From Dehalococcoidia bacterium (lineage in GTDB: Bacteria; Chloroflexota; Dehalococcoidia; UBA2985), in assembly GCA_030740415.1 (NCBI GenBank), contig JASLXI010000028.1, forward strand, positions 1 through 8,274: 8,274 bases of DNA, read 5' to 3'. The notes below the pieces were generated by a model. It saw only the letters and a program-made list of their open reading frames with translations, ran no database searches and was not told where the DNA came from. Positions 1-7,111 of the stretch are shown here, one piece after another (position 1 is the first letter of the stretch; the number at the start of each line of letters is the position of its first letter). Position numbers and translations under genes: made by a program.

Positions 1-687
1 CCATCCTTGACGTACTGGCTAGGCACAGACGACCTGGGAAGGGACATGTGGGCTCGGATTGTACACGGCGCTCGGATTTCCCTTTACGTCGGGATACTCG
101 CCGTCGCTTTCGGATCTGGGACAGGTGGCGTCCTAGGATTAATGAGTGCTTACTACGGCGGGAAGGTCGACATCGCGATGCAGCGAGTGTTCGATGCCAT
201 GATGTCCATTCCAACCCTTATCATGGCTCTCACCATTATGGCTGCGCTTGGAACTGGTTTGAACAACGTGGTGCTGGCTATAGGAATAGTGCAGATACCC
301 AGGGCCAACCGCATAGTGAGGTCGCAGGCGTTGGCGGTGAAGGAGACGGAGTACGTAATGGCGGCCCGGGCTATTGGTGCTACGAACGTGCGCATCATGG
401 CACAGCATATCATGCCTCAGTGTATCGCTCCTTGGCTGATAATAGCTTCCGCTGCGCTGGGCACCGCCATCATCTCTGAGGCAAGCCTAAGCTTTCTGGG
501 CATGGGTGTCCCACCACCCACACCCACCTGGGGCGGCATGCTAGCAGGTAGGGGGAGAGAGTACTGGCAGGTTGCTCCATGGATGGCGATATGGCCAGGG
601 GTGGCTATATCGTTGGCAGTGTACGGGTTCAACCTGTTTGGAGACGCTCTAAGGGATATCCTGGACCCTCGGCTTCGTGGTAGTTAG
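1..687 (+). CDS. ABC transporter permease, DppC/OppC type (5' truncated by window)
   Basis: Inner-membrane permease subunit of a peptide/nickel-type (DppC/OppC) ABC importer. The reading frame is open from base 1, so the start lies upstream. The first visible residues include WLGTDDLGRDMWARI, the segment that precedes the permease core in this family, so roughly the N-terminal cytoplasmic stretch and first membrane helix are missing. About five hydrophobic segments follow. The EAA loop that docks on the ATPase is clear (EYVMAARAIGA...HIMP, near bases 349-423). The C-terminus GDALRDILDPRL is typical of the family. Partner subunits (binding protein, second permease, ATPases) are not in the window; at least some are presumably upstream. 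It ends 85 bases before the CoA-transferase gene on the same strand, so co-transcription is possible but unproven. The family includes importers of peptides, nickel, opines and other small molecules; the substrate here cannot be told. Confidence 0.93.
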   Translation, partial: PSLTYWLGTDDLGRDMWARIVHGARISLYVGILAVAFGSGTGGVLGLMSAYYGGKVDIAMQRVFDAMMSIPTLIMALTIMAALGTGLNNVVLAIGIVQIPRANRIVRSQALAVKETEYVMAARAIGATNVRIMAQHIMPQCIAPWLIIASAALGTAIISEASLSFLGMGVPPPTPTWGGMLAGRGREYWQVAPWMAIWPGVAISLAVYGFNLFGDALRDILDPRLRGS

Positions 688-772
688 AAACATCACACGC
701 CTGAGGATATAGAGGTCAAGCCCCTTCACATTGCGTCGGGTTTCCAGGCTCTAGGAACGGAGGAGATGTGTT

Positions 773-3250
773 ATGGCAGGACCGTGCAACGGGTTGACCG
801 TACTGGATTTTGGCTGGGGGATGTCGGGAGTGTTGGCGACAGCGGTGCTGGCTGATTTCGGTGCCGAAGTCATAAATGTGGAGCCGCCGACAGGCAACCC
901 CTTCCGTTCCCATCCTACGCGCCTGGCGTGGAACCGTGGCAAGAAGAGCGTTATCTTGGACCTAGAGACCCCTGAGGGTCGCGAGCGGGCAGAGGCCCTG
1001 GCACTGAGTGCCGATGTGGTGTTGGAGTCCTCCCGGCCTGGGGCGACCCAGCGTTTGGGCATTGACTACCAGACACTTTCTCGGAACAATCCTCGTCTGG
1101 TGTACTGCTCCATAACCGGCTTTGGCCAGAAGGGGCGACTCAAGCACCTGAAGGACTACGAAGGAGTCATCGCTGCTAAGACTGGCCGGATGTCGGTTTT
1201 TGCAGGCCAGACTCTGCGCGAGGGCCCAACCTACGTCGCGGTCCAGACGGCAAGCTGGGCAGCGAGTCAGGCTGCTGTACGGGGTATCTTGGCCGCGCTC
1301 CGTATTCGAGAAAAGACCGGTCGTGGGCAGTGGGTACAGACCAGCCTGATGCAGGGCATGATCCCCTACGACTTCGGGGGGCTGATCAATGGCTTCTTCC
1401 ATCGTAAGGACTCGGAGCGCTTCCCTGCCGACCCATTGGCAGCTTTGTTGCGGGTGCCAACCCTGGAATACATCCCTGTCCGGACCAAGGACGGCCGCTG
1501 GCTCCAGCACGCCAACAACAGGCAGGGCCCCCGACTGTTACCCGCACATCTCCATGCCATCGGTCTGGGTTGGGTCTATGAGGACGAGCGCTTCAAGACC
1601 CTGCCCAACCTGACCGAGGAGAACCGGGAGGTTCTGCGAGAGATGATCCTGGAGCGTATGCAGGAGAAAACCCTCGACGAGTGGATGGACATCTACGTGA
1701 AGGATGGAGACATCGCTGCGGAACCTTATCTGTACACTGTGGAGGGGATGCAGCACGAGCAGTTCGGGCATAATCGTCACGTAGTGGAGATCAACGACCC
1801 GCGGGTGGGTCCGATGAAGATCGTGGGTCTGCTGGCGGACCTGGCCGATACCCCTGGGAAGGTCGGTGGGCCTGCCCCGGACCTGGGCCAACACACCGAA
1901 CAGGTCCTGGCTGGGATGGCTGAAAGGCCCCCGGTGCCCGCAGTGGGTGACGGCAACGGCGGGGGCGATGATCGTGCGCCCCTCCATCCCATGGAGGACA
2001 TCACAATGCTGGACTTCTCCACTGTCCTCGCCGGGCCCTACGGCGCCTCAATGATCGCCGACCTGGGAGCGCGGGTCATCAAGATAGATGCTACTCCAGA
2101 ACGCGAGCAGCTTCGAATGGGGGCCGCTGGCACAAACTTTACCAATCTCAGAACCTATAATGGCAAAGAGTGCATACAGGTAAATCTCCAGACCAAGGAA
2201 GGCCAGGAACTCATCCACAAGCTCATTGCCAAAGCCGACGTGCTGTTGCACAACTTCCGGCCAGGAGCGCCAGACCGTTTAGGCATCGATTACGAGACCT
2301 GCAGGCACATTAACCCTCGCCTTATCCACGTGTATGTGGGGGCTTATGGAGCCACAGGTCCCCATAATCGACGTCCGGGTGCCCATCCTGTTCCTGGTGC
2401 GCTATTCGGTGGTGCCTCGCGTCAAGCGGGTCGGGCCATGCCCCCTCCTGCCCACCAGCCCATGACTATGGATGAGATCAAGGAAACTTCCCGTCAGCTC
2501 ATGCGGGCCAACGAAGGTAATCCCGATATCAATACGTCACAGAGCATCGGCACCGCTATCATGCTAGGCCTCTGGGATCGGGAACGCACCGGCCAGGGTC
2601 AGGCCATCCAGGTGACCATGATGTGCGCCAACGCATGGGCCAACTTTGGCGAGGCTTATGACTTCTCCGGTCGGCCCTCATATGCTATCCCCGATGCGGA
2701 TTGCTATGGTCTACACGCCCTCTACCGGCTATACGAGGCTAAGGAAGGATGGGTATTTCTTGCCTGTCTGTTCGAGGAGGAGTGGGCGAAATTCTGCCGT
2801 GCGGTGGGGCGTACGGACCTGCTGAGCGATCCCCGCTTTGCGCTCGCGGCCCGTAGTGCCCACGATGTAGAACTTACAGAAGTGATATCCCAGTTATTTG
2901 CTGGCCGCACGGCGACGGAGTGGGAGGAACTGCTGACACCTGAGGATGTAGCCTGTGTTCGCGTGGCCGATACAGAGAGAGAGGAGTTCTTCCTGGATGA
3001 TCCTCATGCAGCAGACAACGAACTAGCGGTAGAAGTAGAGGAGGAAAGCCCGCGATACGGTAGGTACGTTCGCCCGGGAGGGATAGTGCACTTCTCCGAA
3101 ATGCTGGGGCGCTTTAGGGCTGCCCCATATGTCGGGCAACATACCCGCGATGTTTTGCAGGAGTTGGGCTATGGCGATGAACAAATCGACGAGTACAGGG
3201 AGCGCCGCATCGTGGCTTGGGAGGAACCGAACCCTCTGTTTGCTAGCTAG
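773..3250 (+). CDS. Tandem-fused CaiB/BaiF class III CoA-transferase (two domains, 825 aa)
   Basis: Cytoplasmic enzyme expected to move CoA between acyl-CoA and a free carboxylic acid. Single-domain family members are about 400 residues; this one has two copies in one chain. Domain 1 covers about residues 5-383 (GLTVLDFGWGMSGVLATAVL; GQHTEQVL near its end). A Gly/Asp-rich linker covers about 384-407. Domain 2 covers about 408-815 (DITMLDFSTVLAGPYGASMI; VGQHTRDVLQELGY). Aligned without gaps back from the conserved REKTGRGQ/RERTGQGQ stretch, Asp169 of formyl-CoA transferase corresponds to Ser161 in domain 1 and Asp585 in domain 2, so only domain 2 appears competent to form the acyl-enzyme. The DMSP CoA-transferase/lyase DddD also has two CaiB halves with the catalytic Asp in the second, but I cannot claim DddD function here. 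The start ATG has GGAGGAG at 759-765. A frameshift-free frame across both domains argues for a real fusion. Confidence 0.93.
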   Translation: MAGPCNGLTVLDFGWGMSGVLATAVLADFGAEVINVEPPTGNPFRSHPTRLAWNRGKKSVILDLETPEGRERAEALALSADVVLESSRPGATQRLGIDYQTLSRNNPRLVYCSITGFGQKGRLKHLKDYEGVIAAKTGRMSVFAGQTLREGPTYVAVQTASWAASQAAVRGILAALRIREKTGRGQWVQTSLMQGMIPYDFGGLINGFFHRKDSERFPADPLAALLRVPTLEYIPVRTKDGRWLQHANNRQGPRLLPAHLHAIGLGWVYEDERFKTLPNLTEENREVLREMILERMQEKTLDEWMDIYVKDGDIAAEPYLYTVEGMQHEQFGHNRHVVEINDPRVGPMKIVGLLADLADTPGKVGGPAPDLGQHTEQVLAGMAERPPVPAVGDGNGGGDDRAPLHPMEDITMLDFSTVLAGPYGASMIADLGARVIKIDATPEREQLRMGAAGTNFTNLRTYNGKECIQVNLQTKEGQELIHKLIAKADVLLHNFRPGAPDRLGIDYETCRHINPRLIHVYVGAYGATGPHNRRPGAHPVPGALFGGASRQAGRAMPPPAHQPMTMDEIKETSRQLMRANEGNPDINTSQSIGTAIMLGLWDRERTGQGQAIQVTMMCANAWANFGEAYDFSGRPSYAIPDADCYGLHALYRLYEAKEGWVFLACLFEEEWAKFCRAVGRTDLLSDPRFALAARSAHDVELTEVISQLFAGRTATEWEELLTPEDVACVRVADTEREEFFLDDPHAADNELAVEVEEESPRYGRYVRPGGIVHFSEMLGRFRAAPYVGQHTRDVLQELGYGDEQIDEYRERRIVAWEEPNPLFAS

Positions 3251-3327
3251 CTCAGACGATCTTCCGCGTTACGGATCTCCATCCAGCGCAGTCTGTAGTC
3301 GAATCCCAGACTAGAGCAAAATCTTCT

Positions 3328-3374
3328 AGGGCAATGTAGATCGCCGTCATCAGCATGGCGACCTACATTGCCCT
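3328..3374. repeat. 18-bp imperfect inverted repeat (hairpin) between operons
   Basis: The left arm AGGGCAATGTAGATCGCC (3328-3345) and right arm GGCGACCTACATTGCCCT (3357-3374) pair over 18 bp with one mismatch (A3340 against C3362), around an 11-base loop. It lies 77 bases after the CoA-transferase stop and 83 bases before the DUF35 start. No T-run follows on the + strand, so it is not a standard intrinsic terminator for the upstream gene. It could be a factor-assisted terminator, an mRNA-stabilising end, an attenuator for the next operon, or one copy of a dispersed repeat. No other copy occurs in this window. Confidence 0.7.
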
Positions 3375-3457
3375 GCCACACTGGAAATGTCATTGGAGGT
3401 ATGGTAACGTACTATCGAGTACTCTAGTAGCCTGCACTTCGGCCTTGGAGGTTCGCT

Positions 3458-3871
3458 ATGACGACTGAAGGTGACTGGAAGAGGCCCATGCCTAGTCCAT
3501 CGTGGCTTACCAAGCCCTTCTGGGATGCCACCAAACAGGGCAAGTTGATGCTTCAGCGGTGCACCCAGTGCGGCGAATACGTGTGGACGCCCCAGCAGGC
3601 CTGCCGTACCTGTCTAACGGAGACCTTGGAGTGGACGCAATCATCTGGACGGGGCGCTATACACACTTTCACTGTCATACACCGCGCAGCCACTCCAGCC
3701 TTTAAGGCCCCCTACGTGGTGGTGGTCGTTGACCTAGAAGAGGGCCCCCGCATCCTCAGCGACGTCATCGATGTGGACCCCAGCAATGTCTACATTGGCA
3801 TGCCGGTAGAAGTCTCCTTCGAAGATGCGGGGGAGGTGTCCTTCTACCACTTCCGGCCACACCAGTCTTGA
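3458..3871 (+). CDS. DUF35 protein: zinc ribbon plus OB fold, thiolase partner (copy 1)
   Basis: A 137-residue protein with the two-part DUF35 layout. The N-terminal helix (LTKPFWDATKQGKL) leads into a rubredoxin-like zinc ribbon with Cys35, Cys38, Cys49 and Cys52 (CxxC-x10-CxxC). A C-terminal OB fold begins near SGRGAIHTFTVIHR. In this family the protein forms a complex with a thiolase-fold enzyme; the best known case is the DUF35 part of ChsH2 with the Ltp2 aldolase in steroid side-chain breakdown, where the OB domain helps position the CoA substrate. A partner role here is supported by the thiolase gene 391 bases downstream. The start is chosen at ATG 3458, preceded by GGAGGT at 3447-3452. 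It is the first gene of a cluster and follows a 207-base gap, so a promoter may lie there, but I see no convincing -35/-10 pair. It is a paralogue, of equal length, of the protein at 7360-7773. Confidence 0.9.
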   Translation: MTTEGDWKRPMPSPSWLTKPFWDATKQGKLMLQRCTQCGEYVWTPQQACRTCLTETLEWTQSSGRGAIHTFTVIHRAATPAFKAPYVVVVVDLEEGPRILSDVIDVDPSNVYIGMPVEVSFEDAGEVSFYHFRPHQS

Positions 3872-3872
3872 G

Positions 3873-4265
3873 ATGAATGCATCGTCTTTAGTGGTCAGCT
3901 TTGATATTGACGGGACCATGGTGTTCGGGGACCCGCCCGGCGCAGTAGCCGTGGAGACCGTATGCTCACTGCAAGGCGCTGGGCACATTGTCGGCAGCGC
4001 ATCGGACCGCATCTTGCTGGACCAACAGCGGCTCTGGCAGGCAGCAGGCGTGAACCTCGACTTCGTGATTTTGAAACACCAGTTGGCTGTCGTGAAAGAG
4101 CAGTTCCCGGCCAGGCAATACGCCCATGTCGGCGACCGATTCATTGACGAGGCGGTGGCCGATCAGGCAGGATTCCTATTCTTCCACGCTGATACCTTTC
4201 CCACAGAACCATGGCGGCAGATGGAGACTTTCTTCCCAATGCTCACACTAGGAGGGAGATCATGA
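3873..4265 (+). CDS. Small HAD-superfamily (haloacid dehalogenase fold) protein
   Basis: A 130-residue protein with the main HAD phosphohydrolase motifs. Motif I is DIDGT, with Asp11 as the expected nucleophile and Asp13 as general acid/base. A likely motif II is Ser42 or Ser44 in VGSASDR; Lys69 or Lys75 is a candidate motif III lysine. Motif IV is GDRFID (Asp88 and Asp92, Mg2+ ligands). It is short for the superfamily and has no room for a large cap domain, so it is probably a cap-less (C0-type) member acting on an accessible or macromolecular phosphate; the substrate is unknown. I place the start at ATG 3873, one base after the DUF35 stop, because the in-frame upstream ATG at 3825 lies inside the DUF35 gene. 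No strong ribosome site precedes it, which suggests translational coupling. Its stop overlaps the next start (ATGA, 4262-4265). A phosphatase between a DUF35 gene and its thiolase is unusual. Confidence 0.8.
   Translation: MNASSLVVSFDIDGTMVFGDPPGAVAVETVCSLQGAGHIVGSASDRILLDQQRLWQAAGVNLDFVILKHQLAVVKEQFPARQYAHVGDRFIDEAVADQAGFLFFHADTFPTEPWRQMETFFPMLTLGGRS
4251..4255 (+). promoter_or_regulatory. Ribosome binding site deciding the thiolase start
   Basis: GGAGG lies six bases before ATG 4262, inside the end of the HAD gene. It supports 4262 rather than the in-frame ATG at 4211 as the thiolase start, and the protein then begins MRGLEDARIVG, the usual thiolase N-terminus. Confidence 0.85.
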
Positions 4266-5476
4266 GAGGTCTTGAGGACGCACGCATCGTCGGCATCTAC
4301 ACCACCGAGCAGGCCCGGGATTTGTCCAGTCGGGGCAGCTTCTCTCTGGCACTGGAGGCCCTCAACGGTGCCTTGGACGATGCCGGGATGACCAAGAGTG
4401 AACTGGACGGCATTCTCTCTTACGTAACCTACTGGCCACCAGGCCGACCTGGTGGCCGCGCTGGCGATTGGGCCTACCAACTCAAGCAGGATTTGAAGTG
4501 GTCCGGTTCCGCAATGCCCGGTATCGGGGGGATCCTCGAAGCCGCCCATCTCATCACTGGTGGTTACCTCAATACGGTAGCCCTGGTATGCGGCATGGCA
4601 CGGCCCCGCGACTTAATCAACGCTCCGTGGACCGAGGGTTATACAGAGTTCACCGGTTGGCCCGGTGCCTTCCCCGTCCAGCCTGTCCAGTTTTCCCTGG
4701 TGGCCCAGAGGTATGTCCACGAGGTCGGCCCCAACGCCCTGCGAGCTATGGGAGAAGTAGGAGCCACCATTCGCAACTACGGTCACATCAACCCCGACGC
4801 CGTCTACTTCAACCGAGGCCCATTCACCGCCGAGGACGTACTGAACTCCAGGATGATCGCTTCACCTCTAACTCTCCTGATGTGCTCCACCGTAAACGAT
4901 GGCGGCTGCGCAATGATTATCACCAACAAGGATCGAGCCAAAGACACTCCGAAGAAGCCCATCAAGGTCATCACCGGTGGAGAGCACGCCCATTATTCCT
5001 CTTACGTGGAACCACCCGTCCTAGACGGGTATTACGAGATGGGGGCGCATTACCGCGACACACTTGCGCGGGATGGAGTTAAGCATGATGATATCAACGT
5101 GGTGGCCTTCTACGACCACTTCTCCAGCCACGTGCTGCTTCAGTATGAGGAGTTCGGCTTCTGCGGCAAAGGGGAAGCTCCAGACATGGTTGCGGACGGT
5201 GTGATGACGCTAGACGGTCGTTTCCCCACCTGCACCGACGGCGGCAATCAGTCTTTCAGCCACCCGGGTTTCCCGTTGTTGTTTCGTCCCATAGAAGGGG
5301 TGCGACAACTCCGAGGCGAGGTCAAGGATCTTTGCCCCGGCTGGGAGCAAGGACAACACACCTACGACGCCTCCATGTGCCGCAAAATCCCGAACCCCAG
5401 GTTGGCCTTCACCTCAAATCCTGGGAGCCCTACATTGCAGGGCGCTATGATGGTGATGGGACCAGAAGAGGCCTAG
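4262..5476 (+). CDS. Thiolase-fold protein, SCP-x/Ltp-like, without canonical nucleophile Cys
   Basis: A 404-residue member of the thiolase superfamily, closest in pattern to the SCP-x/lipid-transfer (Ltp) branch. The N-terminal domain carries ARIVGIYTTE, then an SLALEALNGALDDAGM helix. The C-terminal domain carries VAFYDHFSSHVLLQYEEFGFCGKGE (in two parts: Asp285 region and Cys301), and GGNQSFSHPGFPL with His334, the counterpart of the GHP histidine. Where a degradative thiolase has its nucleophilic Cys (CxSG), this protein reads SAMPGIGGILEAAHLI (about 83-98), with no Cys. Ltp2-type aldolases also act without that Cys and need a DUF35 partner, so retro-aldol cleavage of a hydroxyacyl-CoA is a reasonable inference; non-decarboxylating condensation is less likely. 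Gene order, with DUF35 two genes upstream, fits. It overlaps the HAD stop by four bases and is followed by an SDR after 83 bases. Confidence 0.88.
   Translation: MRGLEDARIVGIYTTEQARDLSSRGSFSLALEALNGALDDAGMTKSELDGILSYVTYWPPGRPGGRAGDWAYQLKQDLKWSGSAMPGIGGILEAAHLITGGYLNTVALVCGMARPRDLINAPWTEGYTEFTGWPGAFPVQPVQFSLVAQRYVHEVGPNALRAMGEVGATIRNYGHINPDAVYFNRGPFTAEDVLNSRMIASPLTLLMCSTVNDGGCAMIITNKDRAKDTPKKPIKVITGGEHAHYSSYVEPPVLDGYYEMGAHYRDTLARDGVKHDDINVVAFYDHFSSHVLLQYEEFGFCGKGEAPDMVADGVMTLDGRFPTCTDGGNQSFSHPGFPLLFRPIEGVRQLRGEVKDLCPGWEQGQHTYDASMCRKIPNPRLAFTSNPGSPTLQGAMMVMGPEEA
4434..4457. repeat. Perfect 10-bp inverted repeat inside the thiolase gene
   Basis: GGCCACCAGG (4434-4443) and CCTGGTGGCC (4448-4457) are exact inverted copies around the 4-base loop CCGA. 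It encodes the Pro-Gly-Arg-rich stretch WPPGRPGGRAG. The stem is very GC-rich and sits about 170 bases into the gene. It may be chance within a Gly/Pro codon run, or an mRNA structure. Confidence 0.75.
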
Positions 5477-5547
5477 GATATAAGTACCGAAGACTACGGA
5501 GAGAGTTCACCCACAACACACAGTCGTGGTACGGCTGCCTTTGCTCT

Positions 5548-5555
5548 AAGGAGGT
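5548..5555 (+). promoter_or_regulatory. Ribosome binding site deciding the SDR start
   Basis: AAGGAGGT, a full match to the 16S anti-Shine-Dalgarno, ends four bases before ATG 5560. It fixes the SDR start there; the open frame extends upstream to 5332, but that part overlaps the thiolase gene. Confidence 0.88.
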
Positions 5556-5559
5556 ATCA

Positions 5560-6384
5560 ATGGACAAGCCGAACGGCAAGGTGGTGGTCATCACGGGCGC
5601 CAGCCGTGGCATCGGCAGGGACATGGCGCTGGTCTTTGCCCGAGAGGGGGCCAAGGTGGTGGTCTCGGCACGGACGGAACAAGAAGGGGATACCCCTGTT
5701 TCTGGCAGCATTCAGTCTACCCTGAAGCTGATTCGTGAGGCTGGAGGAGAGGCCATCGGAGTTCGCTGTGATGTCACCGATGAGACGCAGGTGGAGGCGC
5801 TTATGCAGCGCACCCTTGAACACTATGGGCAGATAGACATCCTGGTGAACAACGCCGCGGTCCTTGTCTTCCCCGGAAAGATCGAAGAGATCTCGGCAAG
5901 CCACTGGGACTCGCTCTGCCGAGTGAACATATATGGCCCTTTCTTCTGCTGCAAGTTCGCTCTGCCCTACATGAAGCGCCAGGGGTGGGGCCACATCATC
6001 AACATCTCTGCGGGAGGAGGATCGGGAGGTCCGGGCCCTGGACCCTATACTACAACCGGCACCCGCGGCACCGCCTATTCGGCGAGTAAGGCGCATCTGA
6101 ATCGGTTCACCCAGGGGCTGGCCCATGAAGTGTGGCAGGACGGGGTTGGCGTCAACTCCCTCTCACCCAAGAAGGGCATCGCCTCTGAGGGTGTGCGCTG
6201 GTTCATGGAGGCCTATCTGGGAAGACGGGAAGACGGCCAGATTATGGGGGACGCTGCTGTGTACATCTGCGCCCAGGACCCTCGGACCTACACGGGGCGC
6301 ATACTATACGATGAGGATGTGTTGTCAGAGGCAGGCGTCACCGACTTCTCGATGTACCCCGTCATACCGGCTAGTCCTTCTTGA
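5560..6384 (+). CDS. Short-chain dehydrogenase/reductase (SDR), NAD(P)-dependent
   Basis: A 274-residue classical SDR, cytoplasmic oxidoreductase of the Rossmann fold. The cofactor motif TGASRGIG is at residues 12-19, with Arg38 after strand 2 (SART), a position that often favours NADPH. Asp71 (CDVTD) would contact adenine. NNAA (97-100) replaces the usual NNAG. The catalytic set is Asn123 (RVNIYG), Ser150 (IINIS), Tyr173 and Lys177 (YSASK). The stretch between Ser150 and Tyr173 is unusually long and Gly/Pro-rich (AGGGSGGPGPGPYTTTGTRG), which would enlarge or reshape the substrate loop. The C-terminus TGRILYDEDVLSEAG is typical of SDRs annotated as acting on acyl or alcohol substrates. In this cluster it probably oxidises a hydroxyacyl-CoA or reduces a ketone/aldehyde product of the thiolase-fold enzyme; the substrate is not readable. 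It is the last gene of the cluster. Confidence 0.92.
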   Translation: MDKPNGKVVVITGASRGIGRDMALVFAREGAKVVVSARTEQEGDTPVSGSIQSTLKLIREAGGEAIGVRCDVTDETQVEALMQRTLEHYGQIDILVNNAAVLVFPGKIEEISASHWDSLCRVNIYGPFFCCKFALPYMKRQGWGHIINISAGGGSGGPGPGPYTTTGTRGTAYSASKAHLNRFTQGLAHEVWQDGVGVNSLSPKKGIASEGVRWFMEAYLGRREDGQIMGDAAVYICAQDPRTYTGRILYDEDVLSEAGVTDFSMYPVIPASPS

Positions 6385-6430
6385 TTTCTCTTGAATTGGC
6401 TTTTTACTCCACTTGTAGTTTGTATCGAGC

Positions 6431-6454
6431 CTCTCGGTTTATATCTCTCGGTTT
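6431..6454. repeat. 10-base direct repeat, two copies
   Basis: CTCTCGGTTT occurs at 6431-6440 and again at 6445-6454, separated by ATAT. Two copies only, just after the SDR gene. It could be an operator-like pair or the trace of replication slippage; nothing else supports a function. Confidence 0.55.
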
Positions 6455-6741
6455 CTAATGGCCCCATCTCAGGGGCACGAATAGTAGGCGGTGAGGGCCA
6501 TGAACCAGCTGATTTCGAGAGCGACGAAAGATCTGGCAACCTCCAAGTGCTCAATAACGCTGACATGGTGGATTCGAACGGTGACGGGTACAAGGTCTAC
6601 CCCAATCCACTGGTGATCGCCGTGCTGGGCATCGTTTTGGCCGGGGAAGCGTATGGTTCCTCGTGTCACGACGTCAACGGCCCGGATTAGGTGTTGTATT
6701 GGGATTCATCGCCCTGGGATTGTATTTCTTATTCTTCTCCA

Positions 6742-6972
6742 GCGATGGACTCCCTCAGCTAGGGCTCAACGTGCTTCCTGGCCCATAATAGCACCGACCA
6801 TCCGCTCTACTTCGTCTATAGTAAGACCACGAAGAGGAATCCGCTGGCATGCAGAACCCCTCTGCAATTCTGCCAATGACGCGAACAAGGAGTGCGGATG
6901 ATCCACTTTGACATCTCCATAGAAGCCCACAATTAGCAGCTTTACTCTCAAGGTCGCGAGCAAAAGCAGTGC
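6742..6972 (-). pseudogene. Fragment of an AAA-type ATPase (LuxR/adenylate-cyclase-associated), decayed
   Basis: Read on the - strand, the frame gives LLLLATLRVKLLIVGFYGDV, then KVDHPHSLFASLAELQRG, then CQRIPLRGLTIDEVERMV and GAIMGQEAR. I recognise the pattern LLIVGTYRDVE..HPL...LAELRR...RI.LRGL...EV..M......GQE, which lies in the middle of the large ATPase domain of LuxR-type regulators and cyclase-linked signalling ATPases. Just after Arg a TGA (6766-6768) interrupts, and the same frame continues ALAEGVHR, matching the family's LAEAVHR..EGNPF stretch. That is good evidence for a dead gene. The Walker A and B regions, and the helix-turn-helix or cyclase part, are not recognisable nearby. About 77 codons survive of a protein that normally exceeds 800 residues. 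Identification is by memory of the family pattern, not by a search. Confidence 0.6.
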
Positions 6973-7111
6973 GTAGTCATGCGTGTCAAACCTGCTAATT
7001 ATGAGCGTTAACCCAGATCTGAATCCGACAGGCAGCTGCCTGTTTAATTCCAGTATTCTCGCTGACCACTTGACTACGCCAATTAGGCCACCTAAAATGC
7101 GAGCTAGATGA

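Noticed and set aside
962..1510. Long - strand open frame opposite the CoA-transferase gene (also 1538-1987).
   Set aside because: It is antisense to clearly conserved domains and its translation shows no family motifs.
3401..3427. Tiny open frame (8 codons) before the DUF35 gene, preceded by GGAGGT.
   Set aside because: The GGAGGT directly abuts the ATG, leaving no spacer for initiation, and the peptide shows no leader-like codon run.
5332..5559. Upstream extension of the SDR frame.
   Set aside because: It overlaps the thiolase gene, has no SDR homology, and a full Shine-Dalgarno points to 5560.
6570..6579. GGATTCGAAC, which on the - strand resembles the T loop of a tRNA.
   Set aside because: The flanking bases do not form a T stem, no acceptor or anticodon arm fits, and it is on the opposite strand to the tRNA half at 7112, so it cannot be its missing part.
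6391..6690. 99-codon open frame with a DSNGDG stretch that resembles a calcium-binding loop and a hydrophobic tail.
   Set aside because: No ribosome site, non-ATG start, no recognisable family, and competing open frames on the other strand; the short motif alone is not enough.
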